Assembly: GCA_009731375.1 (NCBI GenBank) | Contig: BJOX01000218.1 | Location: forward strand, 49,176-83,524 | Length of the DNA: 34,349 nt | Direction: 5' to 3' | From: Paulinella micropora | Lineage: Eukaryota > Cercozoa > Imbricatea > Euglyphida | In this document: positions 17,947 through 29,146 of the stretch, one piece after another | Position numbering within the stretch: the first letter of the stretch is position 1 | Layout: the number at the start of each line of letters is the position of its first letter | The notes under the pieces: model-generated | The model's input: the letters and a program-made list of their open reading frames with translations, nothing else | The model's database searches: none | Told to the model about the DNA's origin: nothing | Program-made: the position numbers and the translations under genes

Positions 17947-19057
17947 ACCTCATGTTGGTGTTGCATACATATGCATGGCGTCATTGATTTCCTTTTACCT
18001 GTTTGAGTTATTACTGTAGGCGCAGATAGGTAAAAGGACTACTTTAATAATACCGGGTATTAAGCCGGACATATTACGAAGCTCTTCCCAACAGTAATCC
18101 CATTGTAGACAGGCAGCGATAGTATTACTAAAAAGGACCGTTACCCTTTTTAGCCCGGATTATATTATCGTTAGGCCGGACAACGGGAACTGGTTGCTGT
18201 TTGCCTTGGTTGTTTTGGCTTCGCTAGTCTCCACATTTTCCCACCATCTTTGATCCTTGCTTGTATAAGCTCAAGAAGATTGGGTTATTGGCGAAGTTGT
18301 TATTATTTGGTTTAGTAAAAGGATAGGCATTAATAAATATATTCTTTTATAACAGAACCGATAAAAGTGGAGTCCCATGCCTGTTTTTCTTTTACGCTAA
18401 ATTTTGACAGCTCGTCGCACCATTTTCTGGGCAAGAATAAGCAAGGAAAGAGGATTCATTGCACAAGAAACGAGACAGAGAGGGGTAGACGTGTCGGTTC
18501 TGTACCTATATTGCTTATTTTCTGCCATTCCTAAGGCTAGAACGTGTGGCAAACGAACAAACAAGTCTTAATCTCTGTTGACACCTACACATACCCATCC
18601 ACTATCTCCTCCACACACACATTACATCCATTTGTAAACACAGTGTGAGGACACCAACGAGAGATAGGAGCGAAGGGTAGAGTGTAGTTGGTTGGGTGAT
18701 AAGGGGTCAAACGTATACTAACAGCAACGAACCCTGTACACACACCTACAAACCACGTCTTGCTCTCTATCTACCATCCTATTTCAGACTTTACAGACAC
18801 CCAATTGTGTCTCCTATCGACAACACACACTCGTTCTGTCATTTATTGCTCACTTCCAAGCATCCATAGGGTGCAAACGAATCAAGAGCAAACAAAAACA
18901 GACAGAAAAACAGAAAACGAGTGCTGTGCAACAAAGTCTGTTTGTGCAAACTAGCTCATACTCAACCCTCATATTGCAGTAAATTTGCAGGGGGTAGGGA
19001 GGCTAGTCAGTGGCAATATAGGCCAAGCAATGGTGACGTCACAAGGACGATTCAGTT
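17947..19057. other. Unique sequence, nothing coding recognised
   Basis: Only small structures are visible, such as a 7-bp hairpin AAAAAGG/CCTTTTT (18130-18151) and a near-palindrome around AATACCGGGTATT. It might hold the 5' LTR of the downstream element, but its known terminal sequence (34304-34349) was not found here. Confidence 0.4.
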
Positions 19058-19600
19058 GTCAATTTTCGCCAATTCCAATTTTGCAGAAATTTTCAGACGA
19101 AAAATCACTCTCCTACCTACACACTCTACTTCCATCTCACCCACCTGTACTCAAAAGGTGTCCTAAGGTCAGAAGAAGGATTCTAGAGCAATACAAGAGT
19201 GGTGGCTCACAAAAGAGTCCTACACCACTTTGGGTTTTGTTGTAAATTTTGACATTCCAAATTTTGTCGAAATCACAAGCAACAAATCACCCTCCTACCT
19301 ACACACTCTACTTCCATCTCACCCACCTGTACTCAAAAGGTGTCCTAAGGTCAGAAGAAGGATTCTAGAGCAATACAAGAGTGGTGGGTCACAAAAGAGT
19401 CATACACCACTTTGGGTTTTGTTGTAAATTTTGACATTCCAAATTTTGTCGAAATCACAAGCAACAAATCACCCTTCTACCTACACATCCCACTCCATTC
19501 TCACCCACCTATAACAAATAGGTCTCCAAGGGTCAGAACAAGGATTCACAAGCAGTACCTCTACTGTGGTTCTCCAAGGAGTCAACACCTACGTTGCACT
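19058..19600. repeat. 182-bp tandem repeat, about 2.7 units
   Basis: Unit starts are at 19102, 19284 and 19466, exactly 182 bp apart. The first two units are almost identical (for example CTACTTCCATCTCACCCACC); the third is diverged and incomplete. A partial unit beginning TGTCAATTTT precedes the first. It lies just upstream of the LTR retrotransposon gag. Confidence 0.92.
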
Positions 19601-20047
19601 CGGTCGGTTCCGTTCTAACACACATACATACATACACACACGGAACTACCTCAGCTGGAAAGGGAATGAATAATTTTGGAGTCCTCCGAAAGGCACAGGA
19701 TACCCAACAGAGGGTTCCGAACGAAAACACGGTTCGATCAGCCGGCTCTTCTGTCCTTTTTCTCAACCTATTTGGGAAAAGGGGCCGTACCTTCTGACAA
19801 TTTCAGAAGTATCGTTACCAAACAAACCCTCAGCAACGGAGTCGTGTCTGTATTTCTAGGGTGCCTCAATTTCTCTGCAACTGGCAGGTGTTAGCAAGGC
19901 GTGAGCTTCCCCTAGCAAAGGGCGGGGTGAGTAATCTCGCACCTACTTACAAGCATACCTACCCTTGCACACAGACGACACACACTCTATACAGACAACG
20001 AACGAACCGAACACCAACCGACCAAGCCACACGCTGCTTACTGCAAG
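19601..20047 (+). other. Probable leader of the Ty3-like element
   Basis: No gene recognised. It lies between the 182-bp repeat and the first gag-like frame. No sure primer-binding site was found. Confidence 0.35.
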
Positions 20048-20605
20048 ATGACCAACAGCAAACGTCTTGACCAAAACAAAAACAAATTGCTGAAAACCTC
20101 GACAAGACGGCCGCCCAAAGGTGCCTTGTCCCCCATACTGACACCTCACCACCTGTTCGTGCAAGACGTATCCCCAAAAAGAAACGTCTCCAAATCAACG
20201 AACCCACTGTGGTGCAGGCATTACCAAAAATGAGTCAGTGGGATTCTCCAGACCAGGATGCCGGACTAGAAGCCTTGGGCAGCGCGGGGACTGCTAGCAA
20301 TACGAACGCTGGTGCTGGCCTATTCCAGACACCAGTGCCCATTCGTGATAGCAAGAACACCCCTCAACCCCAATCCCCATGGAGGGAATCAGAATGGTAA
20401 CAACGCTATGCTTGTGGCCCGAACGCCACTTCCATGGGTCCCAGTTCCCACGGCTAATCTGGACATGACGGGAACGCCAGGGTGGCCTATCTCCCCTGCA
20501 GCACCCAACCAACAATATGCCTTCCCGGATGCAGCCCCACATATTCCTAATAATATGTATGGGGACAACTCACTGGGCAAGAGCAACCGTGTCGGTAGAA
20601 GGTAA
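20048..20605 (+). pseudogene. Gag N-terminal region, frame-broken
   Basis: ATG at 20048 opens one frame to 20233. The better candidate start may be ATG at 20230 (MSQWDSPDQDAGLEALG), whose frame stays open upstream through a basic string (RRIPKKKR). That frame stops at 20400, and the neighbouring frame carries on with a proline/asparagine-rich sequence (PWVPVPTANLDMTG) to 20605. The composition is that of a disordered Gag N-terminus. Two +1-type frame changes are needed to join it to the next part. No known domain is seen. Confidence 0.5.
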
Positions 20606-21758
20606 AGACAAGGTCGTGGGGTTGACGGCCACGGGTCATCAGTTCATAGATAACCGATCCATCCAGGACCTTCTCACGCTGTGGGAGGAGATATGTATGG
20701 CCCGAGACCGACTCCTCGATGAGGCTTGGCCAACATACCACTCTCTCATCCCACGTCTGAGACTAACCCTCCATAGCAGCAAGTACACCAGTGAGAACCC
20801 AGCTCTTACTGTCGCTGTCAATGCACTCGATGCTAACCAAGCCGACACTTTCTATTGGCCCGAGGCCACCTACATAAGCCGTCTCCAGGCTAACCTCAAG
20901 ACTAGGGCCACAGTCACCCTCAAGGGCCTTGACAACGTCACTGCCGTGTGGGACCGAGCCTTGCTGGAACAAAAGCACTGGAGGGATGCAATCATCCCAC
21001 ATACATCAAACGTATACAATGAGCTTGTACACTTCTTTGAAGCAGTGGAAACCGCAACAGACCCTTTCGGCAAAATGTCGGAATTTGCGACATGGCTGAA
21101 GGTTCCCAACTGCTACGGTGTACTCCTTGACGGCTCAGACTCCGCTCGAGTCCCAATCGTACCACACCCGGCTGCGGTCCTCTACATCATCAACTACCTA
21201 ACGGTGGTGGACCTCATCTTGCAAGCCATCTCTGACTGCCTGCGGATACAAGTTGCCGTACACGTCATTAGTGGATCAGGTGAGGGAGGAACCCCGATAC
21301 CGGATGGTAGCTCTATCATTACCTTCCGAAGGGTAACGAGAGCGCGTGGTGTGACGAAGGAGATAGACCTAGACAGAGACTCACACCTAGAGCGTCGCCA
21401 GTCGCCAAAGCCCGAACCCAAAGACGCCAGTCATAAGCGGGTCGACGCGGCACGCAGTGCAGTCAGAGACCAGGTGAACTTTGACTTTGCTGTACACACC
21501 CAATCGGCGAGACTCACATATCGTGAAGGCCTTAAGCTCCTAATGGCTTATGCAGCCCTAGATCGTATTGTGGCAAGTCATGCGCTCACGTGTGCAGACG
21601 TAAAGCAATTGCTGAACAGCCTTGTTGGTGCGTGGCCGTCCCAAACGCTACTCACTACAGACTGGCATAACTGGCAGGCTTACGGTGAAGACATGGTCGC
21701 CTTGAACAAGATTATCCCCTGGACTTACCCCATTACATGCTCCGACTGTTTGTGCTAG
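20517..21758 (+). CDS. Gag-like protein, central region
   Basis: A 413-codon frame from ATG at 20517; the first about 22 residues may be out of frame. It is helix-rich and charged, with a basic linker near residues 290-310 (RRQSPKPEPKDASHKR). It directly precedes the pol gene of a Ty3-type element, the position of gag. No capsid motif can be named with confidence. It ends at TAG 21756-21758, overlapping by 22 nt the next frame, whose sequence reads as a natural continuation. That could be an indel, or less likely a programmed frameshift; no clear slippery heptamer is seen. Confidence 0.6.
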   Translation: MPSRMQPHIFLIICMGTTHWARATVSVEGKDKVVGLTATGHQFIDNRSIQDLLTLWEEICMARDRLLDEAWPTYHSLIPRLRLTLHSSKYTSENPALTVAVNALDANQADTFYWPEATYISRLQANLKTRATVTLKGLDNVTAVWDRALLEQKHWRDAIIPHTSNVYNELVHFFEAVETATDPFGKMSEFATWLKVPNCYGVLLDGSDSARVPIVPHPAAVLYIINYLTVVDLILQAISDCLRIQVAVHVISGSGEGGTPIPDGSSIITFRRVTRARGVTKEIDLDRDSHLERRQSPKPEPKDASHKRVDAARSAVRDQVNFDFAVHTQSARLTYREGLKLLMAYAALDRIVASHALTCADVKQLLNSLVGAWPSQTLLTTDWHNWQAYGEDMVALNKIIPWTYPITCSDCLC

Positions 21759-22922
21759 CCGCAGACTGGGGGTATGTTACACAGCCTCACATCACGGTCG
21801 ACCTGGTTCAGGATGCGGCGAGGAGAATATGGGAGGACGATGTGGCCTATACTTCCATAATCGACCTTCCTCAGAAGCTCCTCACCAACTTAGTGAAGTC
21901 CGACTTCGCTTCACTCCTAATGGCAGTCCTATCCGGAATTGCTAAGGCTGAACCACAACAAGGGCGAACGCATGGTGAGACTTTTGTCCGAAATATCCTT
22001 ACCCGAGCACAGGACTTGGACAATACCAACTTTAAGATCACACGGTTCCGAACTGACCGTATGTGCGAGGTTGCCACATGGACAAACGCCAGCTTCGTCT
22101 CCTCCATCTTTTCATCCGACAAGGTAGAGAGGGAAAAGCGAGCTGATGTGTTACTCCGAGCCATGATAACCACGGGCAGCACTCTCGAAGACCACCAGGT
22201 CAAATCGGGGCAGACCTTTGACATGTGGACCTTTGTCACCGGCGACAACTGGTCACAACGTCGTCAATCGTGGTCAAGTTCTCCAAGGAGTCCCTATAAC
22301 TCCTCGAGCTCCTCTAGCTCACCGTATGTTCTGCCTCCACCTACCCTTCCATTTGGGGGAGCGACAAACTCGGGCACACCCAGCACCCGACAGTCCAACC
22401 CATACGCGGGGGCATCCAGTCCCAACACTCAGGCCAGTGGAGCGGCACACCCATACCTGCCTCCTCCATTACCGATGCCTTACCCATACTACCCACCAAC
22501 ATCGGGCTTCGCGTCCCCACCACCTCCGATGTCGCCACCACCAACATACCCGCCACCAAGGAGCGGAGGATCATCGGACGGCAAGAATGGCAAGCGAAAA
22601 TATGGTGACGGTGACGGATGCGGTCAGGGTGTGGTAAAACCTTTATCGCATCTTCCGCCTATGCCGGGTCCGTACAATAACCCGTTTGGTCTGTTCAATG
22701 AGACCTTCATGGGGCCGTACCATACCAACCCGAGTGCGGAGTGTTGTGACTATATGATGCACTCCGTTGCCTTCAATGCTCTTGACGATTCGAGACTATG
22801 GGTCGCACCATGCCAATGGTCGAACTCGTGCCAATACCAACACCCACGCCAGGGTCAAGAACGGGTGGAGCCACTGAAGTGGTACATTCACCGTTGGTAT
22901 GTTGGCCGGTCCAAGGTCAAGA
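21737..22922 (+). CDS. Gag-like protein, C-terminal region (cut by gap)
   Basis: The frame opens at ATG 21737 and is still open where the N gap starts. The first 170 residues continue a folded Gag-like region. A serine/proline-rich stretch follows (SPYVLPPPTLPFGG; PPPPMSPPPTYPPP), then a lysine-rich bit (DGKNGKRKYGDGDG) and a cysteine-containing end (SAECCDYMMHS; WSNSCQYQHP). A classic CCHC nucleocapsid knuckle is not visible and may lie in the gap. Confidence 0.6.
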
Positions 22923-23428
22923 NNNNNNNNNNNNNNNNNNNNNNNNNNNNNNNNNNNNNNNNNNNNNNNNNNNNNNNNNNNNNNNNNNNNNNNNNNNNNN
23001 NNNNNNNNNNNNNNNNNNNNNNNNNNNNNNNNNNNNNNNNNNNNNNNNNNNNNNNNNNNNNNNNNNNNNNNNNNNNNNNNNNNNNNNNNNNNNNNNNNNN
23101 NNNNNNNNNNNNNNNNNNNNNNNNNNNNNNNNNNNNNNNNNNNNNNNNNNNNNNNNNNNNNNNNNNNNNNNNNNNNNNNNNNNNNNNNNNNNNNNNNNNN
23201 NNNNNNNNNNNNNNNNNNNNNNNNNNNNNNNNNNNNNNNNNNNNNNNNNNNNNNNNNNNNNNNNNNNNNNNNNNNNNNNNNNNNNNNNNNNNNNNNNNNN
23301 NNNNNNNNNNNNNNNNNNNNNNNNNNNNNNNNNNNNNNNNNNNNNNNNNNNNNNNNNNNNNNNNNNNNNNNNNNNNNNNNNNNNNNNNNNNNNNNNNNNN
23401 NNNNNNNNNNNNNNNNNNNNNNNNNNNN
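22923..23428. other. Assembly gap (506 N) at the gag-pol junction
   Basis: Hides the gag end and the start of pol, including any frameshift signal. Confidence 0.99.
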
Positions 23429-26400
23429 ATTTCCGGTCGGGTACTCTCCTTCACCTTTTCGAACGACGACCACCATGGTCTTACCCACCTCACATGGGAA
23501 CAAGACCATTGCCCCGTCTGTCCTACGTCAACTGGGGCTCAATCCACTGCACAACTCTGACCAACTCAGCGAAGCGGCGCGAACACAAGCGCGACAGTTT
23601 GCTGAGATGGAGTTGCAGGCCTTGGTAACCCGAGCTACACCAGTAGACCTCCCACCAGCGGAGGCACGTGATATGAGTTATACCAGACTATACTGGAAAG
23701 AACTCAACGGCTATCTAGATACCGGAAATGATAGCATGGCTCAAATCACGTTCGCAGGCAGTCGATTCATCGACAAATATGGACGCCTGCTCAATTTTGG
23801 TAAGACAGGCACACTCGGTTACATCCGGGGTGCCAACGACCAACGGAACGAAATCATAGGTCGCGTTCCATTGACGATCGAATTCCCATCCGGGATGTCT
23901 TACACCATACACGTCCTAGTCGTCCCAGACTTCCCAGGCACTATTGTCTTAGGCAAACCCGACCTAAAGATGATGGATGCACAGCTCATGCTGGGACAAG
24001 ACATAATCAAGTACGGTCGTGGACGCCAGGAGTCTGAATTTCCGATCCTTAACCCGGAAACGGACCTCCCACGAAAGCACTTCTATGGCGGAAGGGCGCA
24101 GGTTACCCTGATACCACCAGCCCCTCCTCTGCCTTATGATGGTCACCTCACGGAGCAAGCTCGCCCAACCCCAAAGGGCACGGCCTGGGTATACACCAAT
24201 GTATACATCCCAGAGTCGGAGAACAAGCCGCCCGACCCATGGGAGGACTTTGAGAAGCTCGCGACCAAGAGGGACGAACAGATCCTGCTCCTTAAGCGTC
24301 AGGAAGACTCATGGCATGGCTTTGACCAGCCGGGTCAACTGAACAAGGGGGTACACCAATTTGTATGGGTCAAGACAAGCCTTGTCTTTCATGCTTCCAA
24401 ACGGCTTACGGAGGACGACGACGTCTTTCTAAAGCTGAAGCAATGGTACAAAGGCGCCGACCCGATACAGCCGGACAGCTTAACGGCGGTACCCAAAATC
24501 CTAGCTGACCGCCTAGATCGGGGCGAAGAAATCACGATCATCCTTCCAATCCATCCCACCGTCATGTGGTGGAGAGATGTTTTGGATCGGGTAGTCGACG
24601 ATCCTATTCCGATACCCAGCCGACAGTCCAAGCCCCTTATCGCCTTTCGTTTGGGGTCTGTTCAGGACGGGTTAGCCTACCGTACCAAGCTCATGACTCG
24701 CAAGGTCGATGACTTACGGGAAACGGCATTCCAAATCTTCCCAGGCTTCTATCATAAGTCCGCAGCGAAACAATACACCGAAATGATAGCCGACCTGCAG
24801 GAGTTTGCCTCATGGGACACCCAATCCTCCACGCGATACCCGGGCAGGGACGCGAAGGACGAGATTGAAGACCCGGACTCCATACTTGAGTACCCGGATG
24901 ACCCACGGGACCAAAAGCCCGTAGAGGAGATCATTGACGAGGTCATGGCGCGACAACGCGGTTCGCCAGACTTTGTCCGGGATCTAAAAGCTCAATTCCT
25001 GAAAAACAAGAAGCTGTTCGGCCCACTTGTCGCCGGCGGTGTAACCCATGCCGCCGCTAGGATAGAACGACAAGTCGGACAAACCATGCCCCGCCTCAAA
25101 GGATCACGCCTCAGTTACAAAGAGGAACAGATCTGCGAGGAAATGGTGCAGGACATCCTTGCCAAACAACTGATCGAGCCGTCGTGGTCGGAATTCCGAT
25201 CGCCGGTCAGACTGGCCCCGAAGCCGGATGGCAAACAGCGCTTGTGCATCAACTATACGAGGCTCAACAAGATCATTAAGAGCGTCGAGGCCCCTATCCC
25301 TCGAATGCGCGATGGTCTTAACAGGCTTCGTCAGGCCAAATTCTTTACCAAACTTGATCTCAAGAACGGCTTCTGGAATATACCGCTCGACGCGGAAAGC
25401 CGCCCGTTAACTGCCTTCGCTGTCGGAGGGAGATTGTACCAATGGACAGTCCTCCCGATGGGACTGAAGACAGCTCCGGCGATATTCCAGGACTGTATGA
25501 ACCGGGCTCTATCGGACCCGAAATATGGGGACGAACAATTCATAGAGACCTATGGGCACACGAACCAGTATAGCTTCTGCTATATTGACGATATCGTGAT
25601 CTACTCCGATACGGAGGCGGAACACCTGGCCCATGTGTCAGATGTGTTACGTCGCCTGGAGGCCTTCGGCTTGAAGCTGAACCTAGAGAAGTGCTCGTTC
25701 GCCAACGATCACATCGACTATCTAGGGTACAGGGTACAAGGAGGCGAAATAGTGCTGAAGCCGGAGAAGCGGGACGCCATTCGTTCCCTCCCGCGCCCTA
25801 ACACACGCACTGCGCTACACTCCTTCCTGTGTATGGCCCAAGTCTACTCCGAGTTTATTCCCAACTTCCAAGACTTTGTCAAACCGCTACGGGACTTCTG
25901 CCTCAAAGGCGACCCGTATGGCGAATGGCCACCAAAGGCCGAAGAGACATATAACAAGTTGAAAGAAGCTTTGACACGAGATCCTCTTACAGAGGGCGGG
26001 TCGGTCCTAATCCTACCTGACTTTGAAAAGCGCTTTGTACTAGCCACTGACGCGTCCAAATATGCAGTCGGGGCAGTGCTACAGCAATATGACGCAACAC
26101 ACCAGCAACTCCGGCCTATCATGTTCGTCAGCAAAAAGCTGACCCCTGAACAGGTGAACTACTGCACACGACAGCGCGAAGCGCTGGCGATCGTGTGGGC
26201 GTTCAGCAGGCTCAGAGAGTACTTGTGGGGCGCACCGAACATACTGGTTCAAACCGACCATGCCAATTTGAGATGGCTCATGGACAAGGAACATACGGGC
26301 CGACTAGCACGATGGCAGTCGGAACTAGCCCTGTATGATTTCACCATCGAGTACATCAAGGGTAAGGAAAACACGGTACCGGACAGCCTTTCCCGAATGC

Positions 26401-27926
26401 CGAGAGTCAAGGGCTCCATCGGGGACGGACTGGATCGGTTTGCCATGTATACACCAACGGCATGCCTAGTCGGGTGGACCGGCAACGATGACTGGTTGTC
26501 CACCGAACACACGCCGGGGTTTCGGGACACACTGCCTACAGGGATGGCATACCTTGCCACCAGCACCCATAGCTGGAGACCGGAATACACACCGGACACC
26601 CGGGAGCAGTTGCTAGAAAGCCTTGAGTCCATCCGCCGCGTTTGTTGCGCCCAGCACGACGCGGAGGACTGGCGGGATCTCCTCGAGGAGATCGACACGC
26701 AGGCGGATATCCTCAGTGAGGGTGACATTCGGGAAGGACAAACCCACGAACATGAACACTCCACGAACACGTTCTTTGCCAATAAGGAACAATCGTTCTG
26801 GGTGCCGAAACATGTTCACCCATCACGATCTGCTACCATTGCAGCCGCAAACCAAACTCAACACACCCGGGCGCATATCAGTCTAGTCACTACTGCCCTA
26901 GAGCTGGATGACATGGACATGACCCTGGCCAGCCCTGCGGTATTTGGCCAATTAGCCAGGAATTCGAAGGAATGGGGCCCCTTCATCTCTCACGCCATGG
27001 ATGCCCAAAAGCATCCCGAGACAAGGGAAATCCACCTTCATAGGAAGACCATAGCTTGGCATGATGACCTCCTATGGTATAAAGGGAAAGGGGGCAAGTG
27101 GGAAAAGACACCGTCCAAATGGACACTGTGGGTCCCTCCACAGCTTCGCAAGGCAATCTTGACCGCTACTCATCGCTCCGCCCTGAACTCTCACCTAGGA
27201 AGAGACAAAATGTCATGGTTTATTTCCCGCAAATTCTGGTGGCACGGCATGCAGCAGGCCATTGGTGACACAGTGGCAACATGCGAGCATTGCAAGCAAA
27301 CCAAATCCCCGCACCCGAATTCTCACACGGGCCTGTATGGCGAATACAAGCTTACAGACGACCTATTTGAGACCCTACACATAGATTTCGTGGGCCCACT
27401 TCCACGCTCAGAACAGCATAACTACCGGTACATCCTGACCTCCATAGACCGATATTCGAACTACGTGTTCGCGGTCCCGGTCAAGGAGAAGGACGCAACA
27501 TCGACGTGCGAAGCGTTGATAGATCACGTCTTTCGGTACACGGGAGTACCCAAAAACGTATACAGTGATAGAGGCTCGGAGTTCACCAATGAACTCTCGG
27601 CACAGCTGTCTACGGCGTGGGGATTCAAGTGGAAATATGTCACTGCTTACTCGCCAGAGAGTAACGGCAAGATAGAGAGGGTCCATAGGCCGCTCAAGGC
27701 CGCTCTCCAACAATATTGCCGGGATAAACAACACATCTGGCACAGGGCACTTCCGTCCTTCGTGTTCTCCATGAACAACACAGGGTCGAAGGCGTTGGGT
27801 GGCAAAACCACCGGCGCCTCCCCAAACTTGCTCGTGTACGGCCGCCACCTAGCTATTCCGGAAGACATGGTGCTCCCGCACCGCCCGGAAGGCGGATTCC
27901 TAGAACACGAAGAGCTCTTTGCTTGT
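23429..27926 (+). CDS. pol: Pol polyprotein: protease, RT, RNase H, integrase (cut by gap)
   Basis: Open from gap to gap with no stop. The aspartic protease has the active site LDTGND (DTG at 23718-23726) and the second hallmark IVLGKPD near 23943-23963. About 350 residues without recognised domain follow (about 24050-25090). The RT (about 25100-25950) has KLDLKNGFW, FAVGG, LPMGLKTAPAIFQ and the active site YIDD (25581-25592). RNase H (about 26030-26400) has ATDAS, REALAIVWA, QTDHANLRWL and ARWQSELA. A second linker of about 250 residues follows. The integrase zinc finger has H at 27171 and C-x2-C at 27282-27293. The catalytic D, D-35-E residues are at 27384, 27567 and 27675. Protease matures the polyprotein, RT and RNase H make cDNA, and integrase inserts it. 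All catalytic residues are intact. No ATG start is visible; the beginning lies in the gap. Confidence 0.95.
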
Positions 27927-28363
27927 NNNNNNNNNNNNNNNNNNNNNNNNNNNNNNNNNNNNNNNNNNNNNNNNNNNNNNNNNNNNNNNNNNNNNNNNNN
28001 NNNNNNNNNNNNNNNNNNNNNNNNNNNNNNNNNNNNNNNNNNNNNNNNNNNNNNNNNNNNNNNNNNNNNNNNNNNNNNNNNNNNNNNNNNNNNNNNNNNN
28101 NNNNNNNNNNNNNNNNNNNNNNNNNNNNNNNNNNNNNNNNNNNNNNNNNNNNNNNNNNNNNNNNNNNNNNNNNNNNNNNNNNNNNNNNNNNNNNNNNNNN
28201 NNNNNNNNNNNNNNNNNNNNNNNNNNNNNNNNNNNNNNNNNNNNNNNNNNNNNNNNNNNNNNNNNNNNNNNNNNNNNNNNNNNNNNNNNNNNNNNNNNNN
28301 NNNNNNNNNNNNNNNNNNNNNNNNNNNNNNNNNNNNNNNNNNNNNNNNNNNNNNNNNNNNNNN
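27927..28363. other. Assembly gap (437 N) inside integrase
   Basis: The sequence after the gap repeats the 561 bp before it, so this is probably a false join rather than missing sequence. Confidence 0.95.
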
Positions 28364-29146
28364 TTTGAGACCCTACACATAGATTTCGTGGGCCCACTTC
28401 CACGCTCAGAACAGCATAACTACCGGTACATCCTGACCTCCATAGACCGATATTCGAACTACGTGTTCGCGGTCCCGGTCAAGGAGAAGGACGCAACATC
28501 GACGTGCGAAGCGTTGATAGATCACGTCTTTCGGTACACGGGAGTACCCAAAAACGTATACAGTGATAGAGGCTCGGAGTTCACCAATGAGCTCTCGGCA
28601 CAGCTGTCTACGGCGTGGGGATTCAAGTGGAAATATGTCACTGCTAACTCGCCAGAGAGTAACGGCAAGATAGAGAGGGTCCATAGGCCGCTCAAGGCCG
28701 CTCTCCAACAATATTGCCGGGATAAACAACACATCTGGCACAGGGCACTTCCGTCCTTCGTGTTCTCCATGAACAACACAGGGTCGAAGGCGTTGGGTGG
28801 CAAAACCACCGGCGCCTCCCCAAACTTGCTCGTGTACGGCCGCCACCTAGCTATTCCGGAAGACATGGTGCTCCCGCACCGCCCGCAAGGCGGATTCCTA
28901 GAACACGAAGAGCTCTTTGCTTGTCGCCTACGCGTTATGGCTGAAGCACGCCATTACGTGGCAAAGGTCAGAGAAGCCGAAGAAGCCAACCACAGAAACC
29001 AGAACGCACCTTCCAAGGTCAAGTACGAATCGGGAGAGTACCATGCAGGGGATCTCGTATTCCTATACGTCCCGCAGGTCCCCAACTTGGTCAGTGTTAA
29101 GCTCTTCCCAATGTGGCAGGACCCTACACCGTCCTGGAACAAGTAG
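28364..29146 (+). CDS. pol: Second copy of integrase core plus downstream region
   Basis: 28364-28924 repeats 27366-27926 at an offset of 998 bp with only a handful of differences, including one Tyr-to-Asn and one Glu-to-Gln change. The D, D-35-E residues are kept (28382, 28565, 28673). After the repeat the sequence goes on into the integrase C-terminus (RLRVMAEARHYVAKVREAEE; GDLVFLYVP). The frame stops at 29146 because one base is missing near 29115. The neighbouring frame then shows the GPY/F motif expected here. Because 998 is not a multiple of three, the second copy is in another frame from the first. Confidence 0.85.
   Translation, partial: FETLHIDFVGPLPRSEQHNYRYILTSIDRYSNYVFAVPVKEKDATSTCEALIDHVFRYTGVPKNVYSDRGSEFTNELSAQLSTAWGFKWKYVTANSPESNGKIERVHRPLKAALQQYCRDKQHIWHRALPSFVFSMNNTGSKALGGKTTGASPNLLVYGRHLAIPEDMVLPHRPQGGFLEHEELFACRLRVMAEARHYVAKVREAEEANHRNQNAPSKVKYESGEYHAGDLVFLYVPQVPNLVSVKLFPMWQDPTPSWNK

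Noticed and set aside
19230-19618. Two similar small frames beginning MGFVVNFDIPNF
   Set aside because: They are the two copies of the 182-bp tandem repeat; 182 is not divisible by three, and no wider gene context exists.
21700-21758. Programmed -1 frameshift site in gag
   Set aside because: No convincing X-XXY-YYZ slippery heptamer or downstream structure was seen; an indel explains it more simply.
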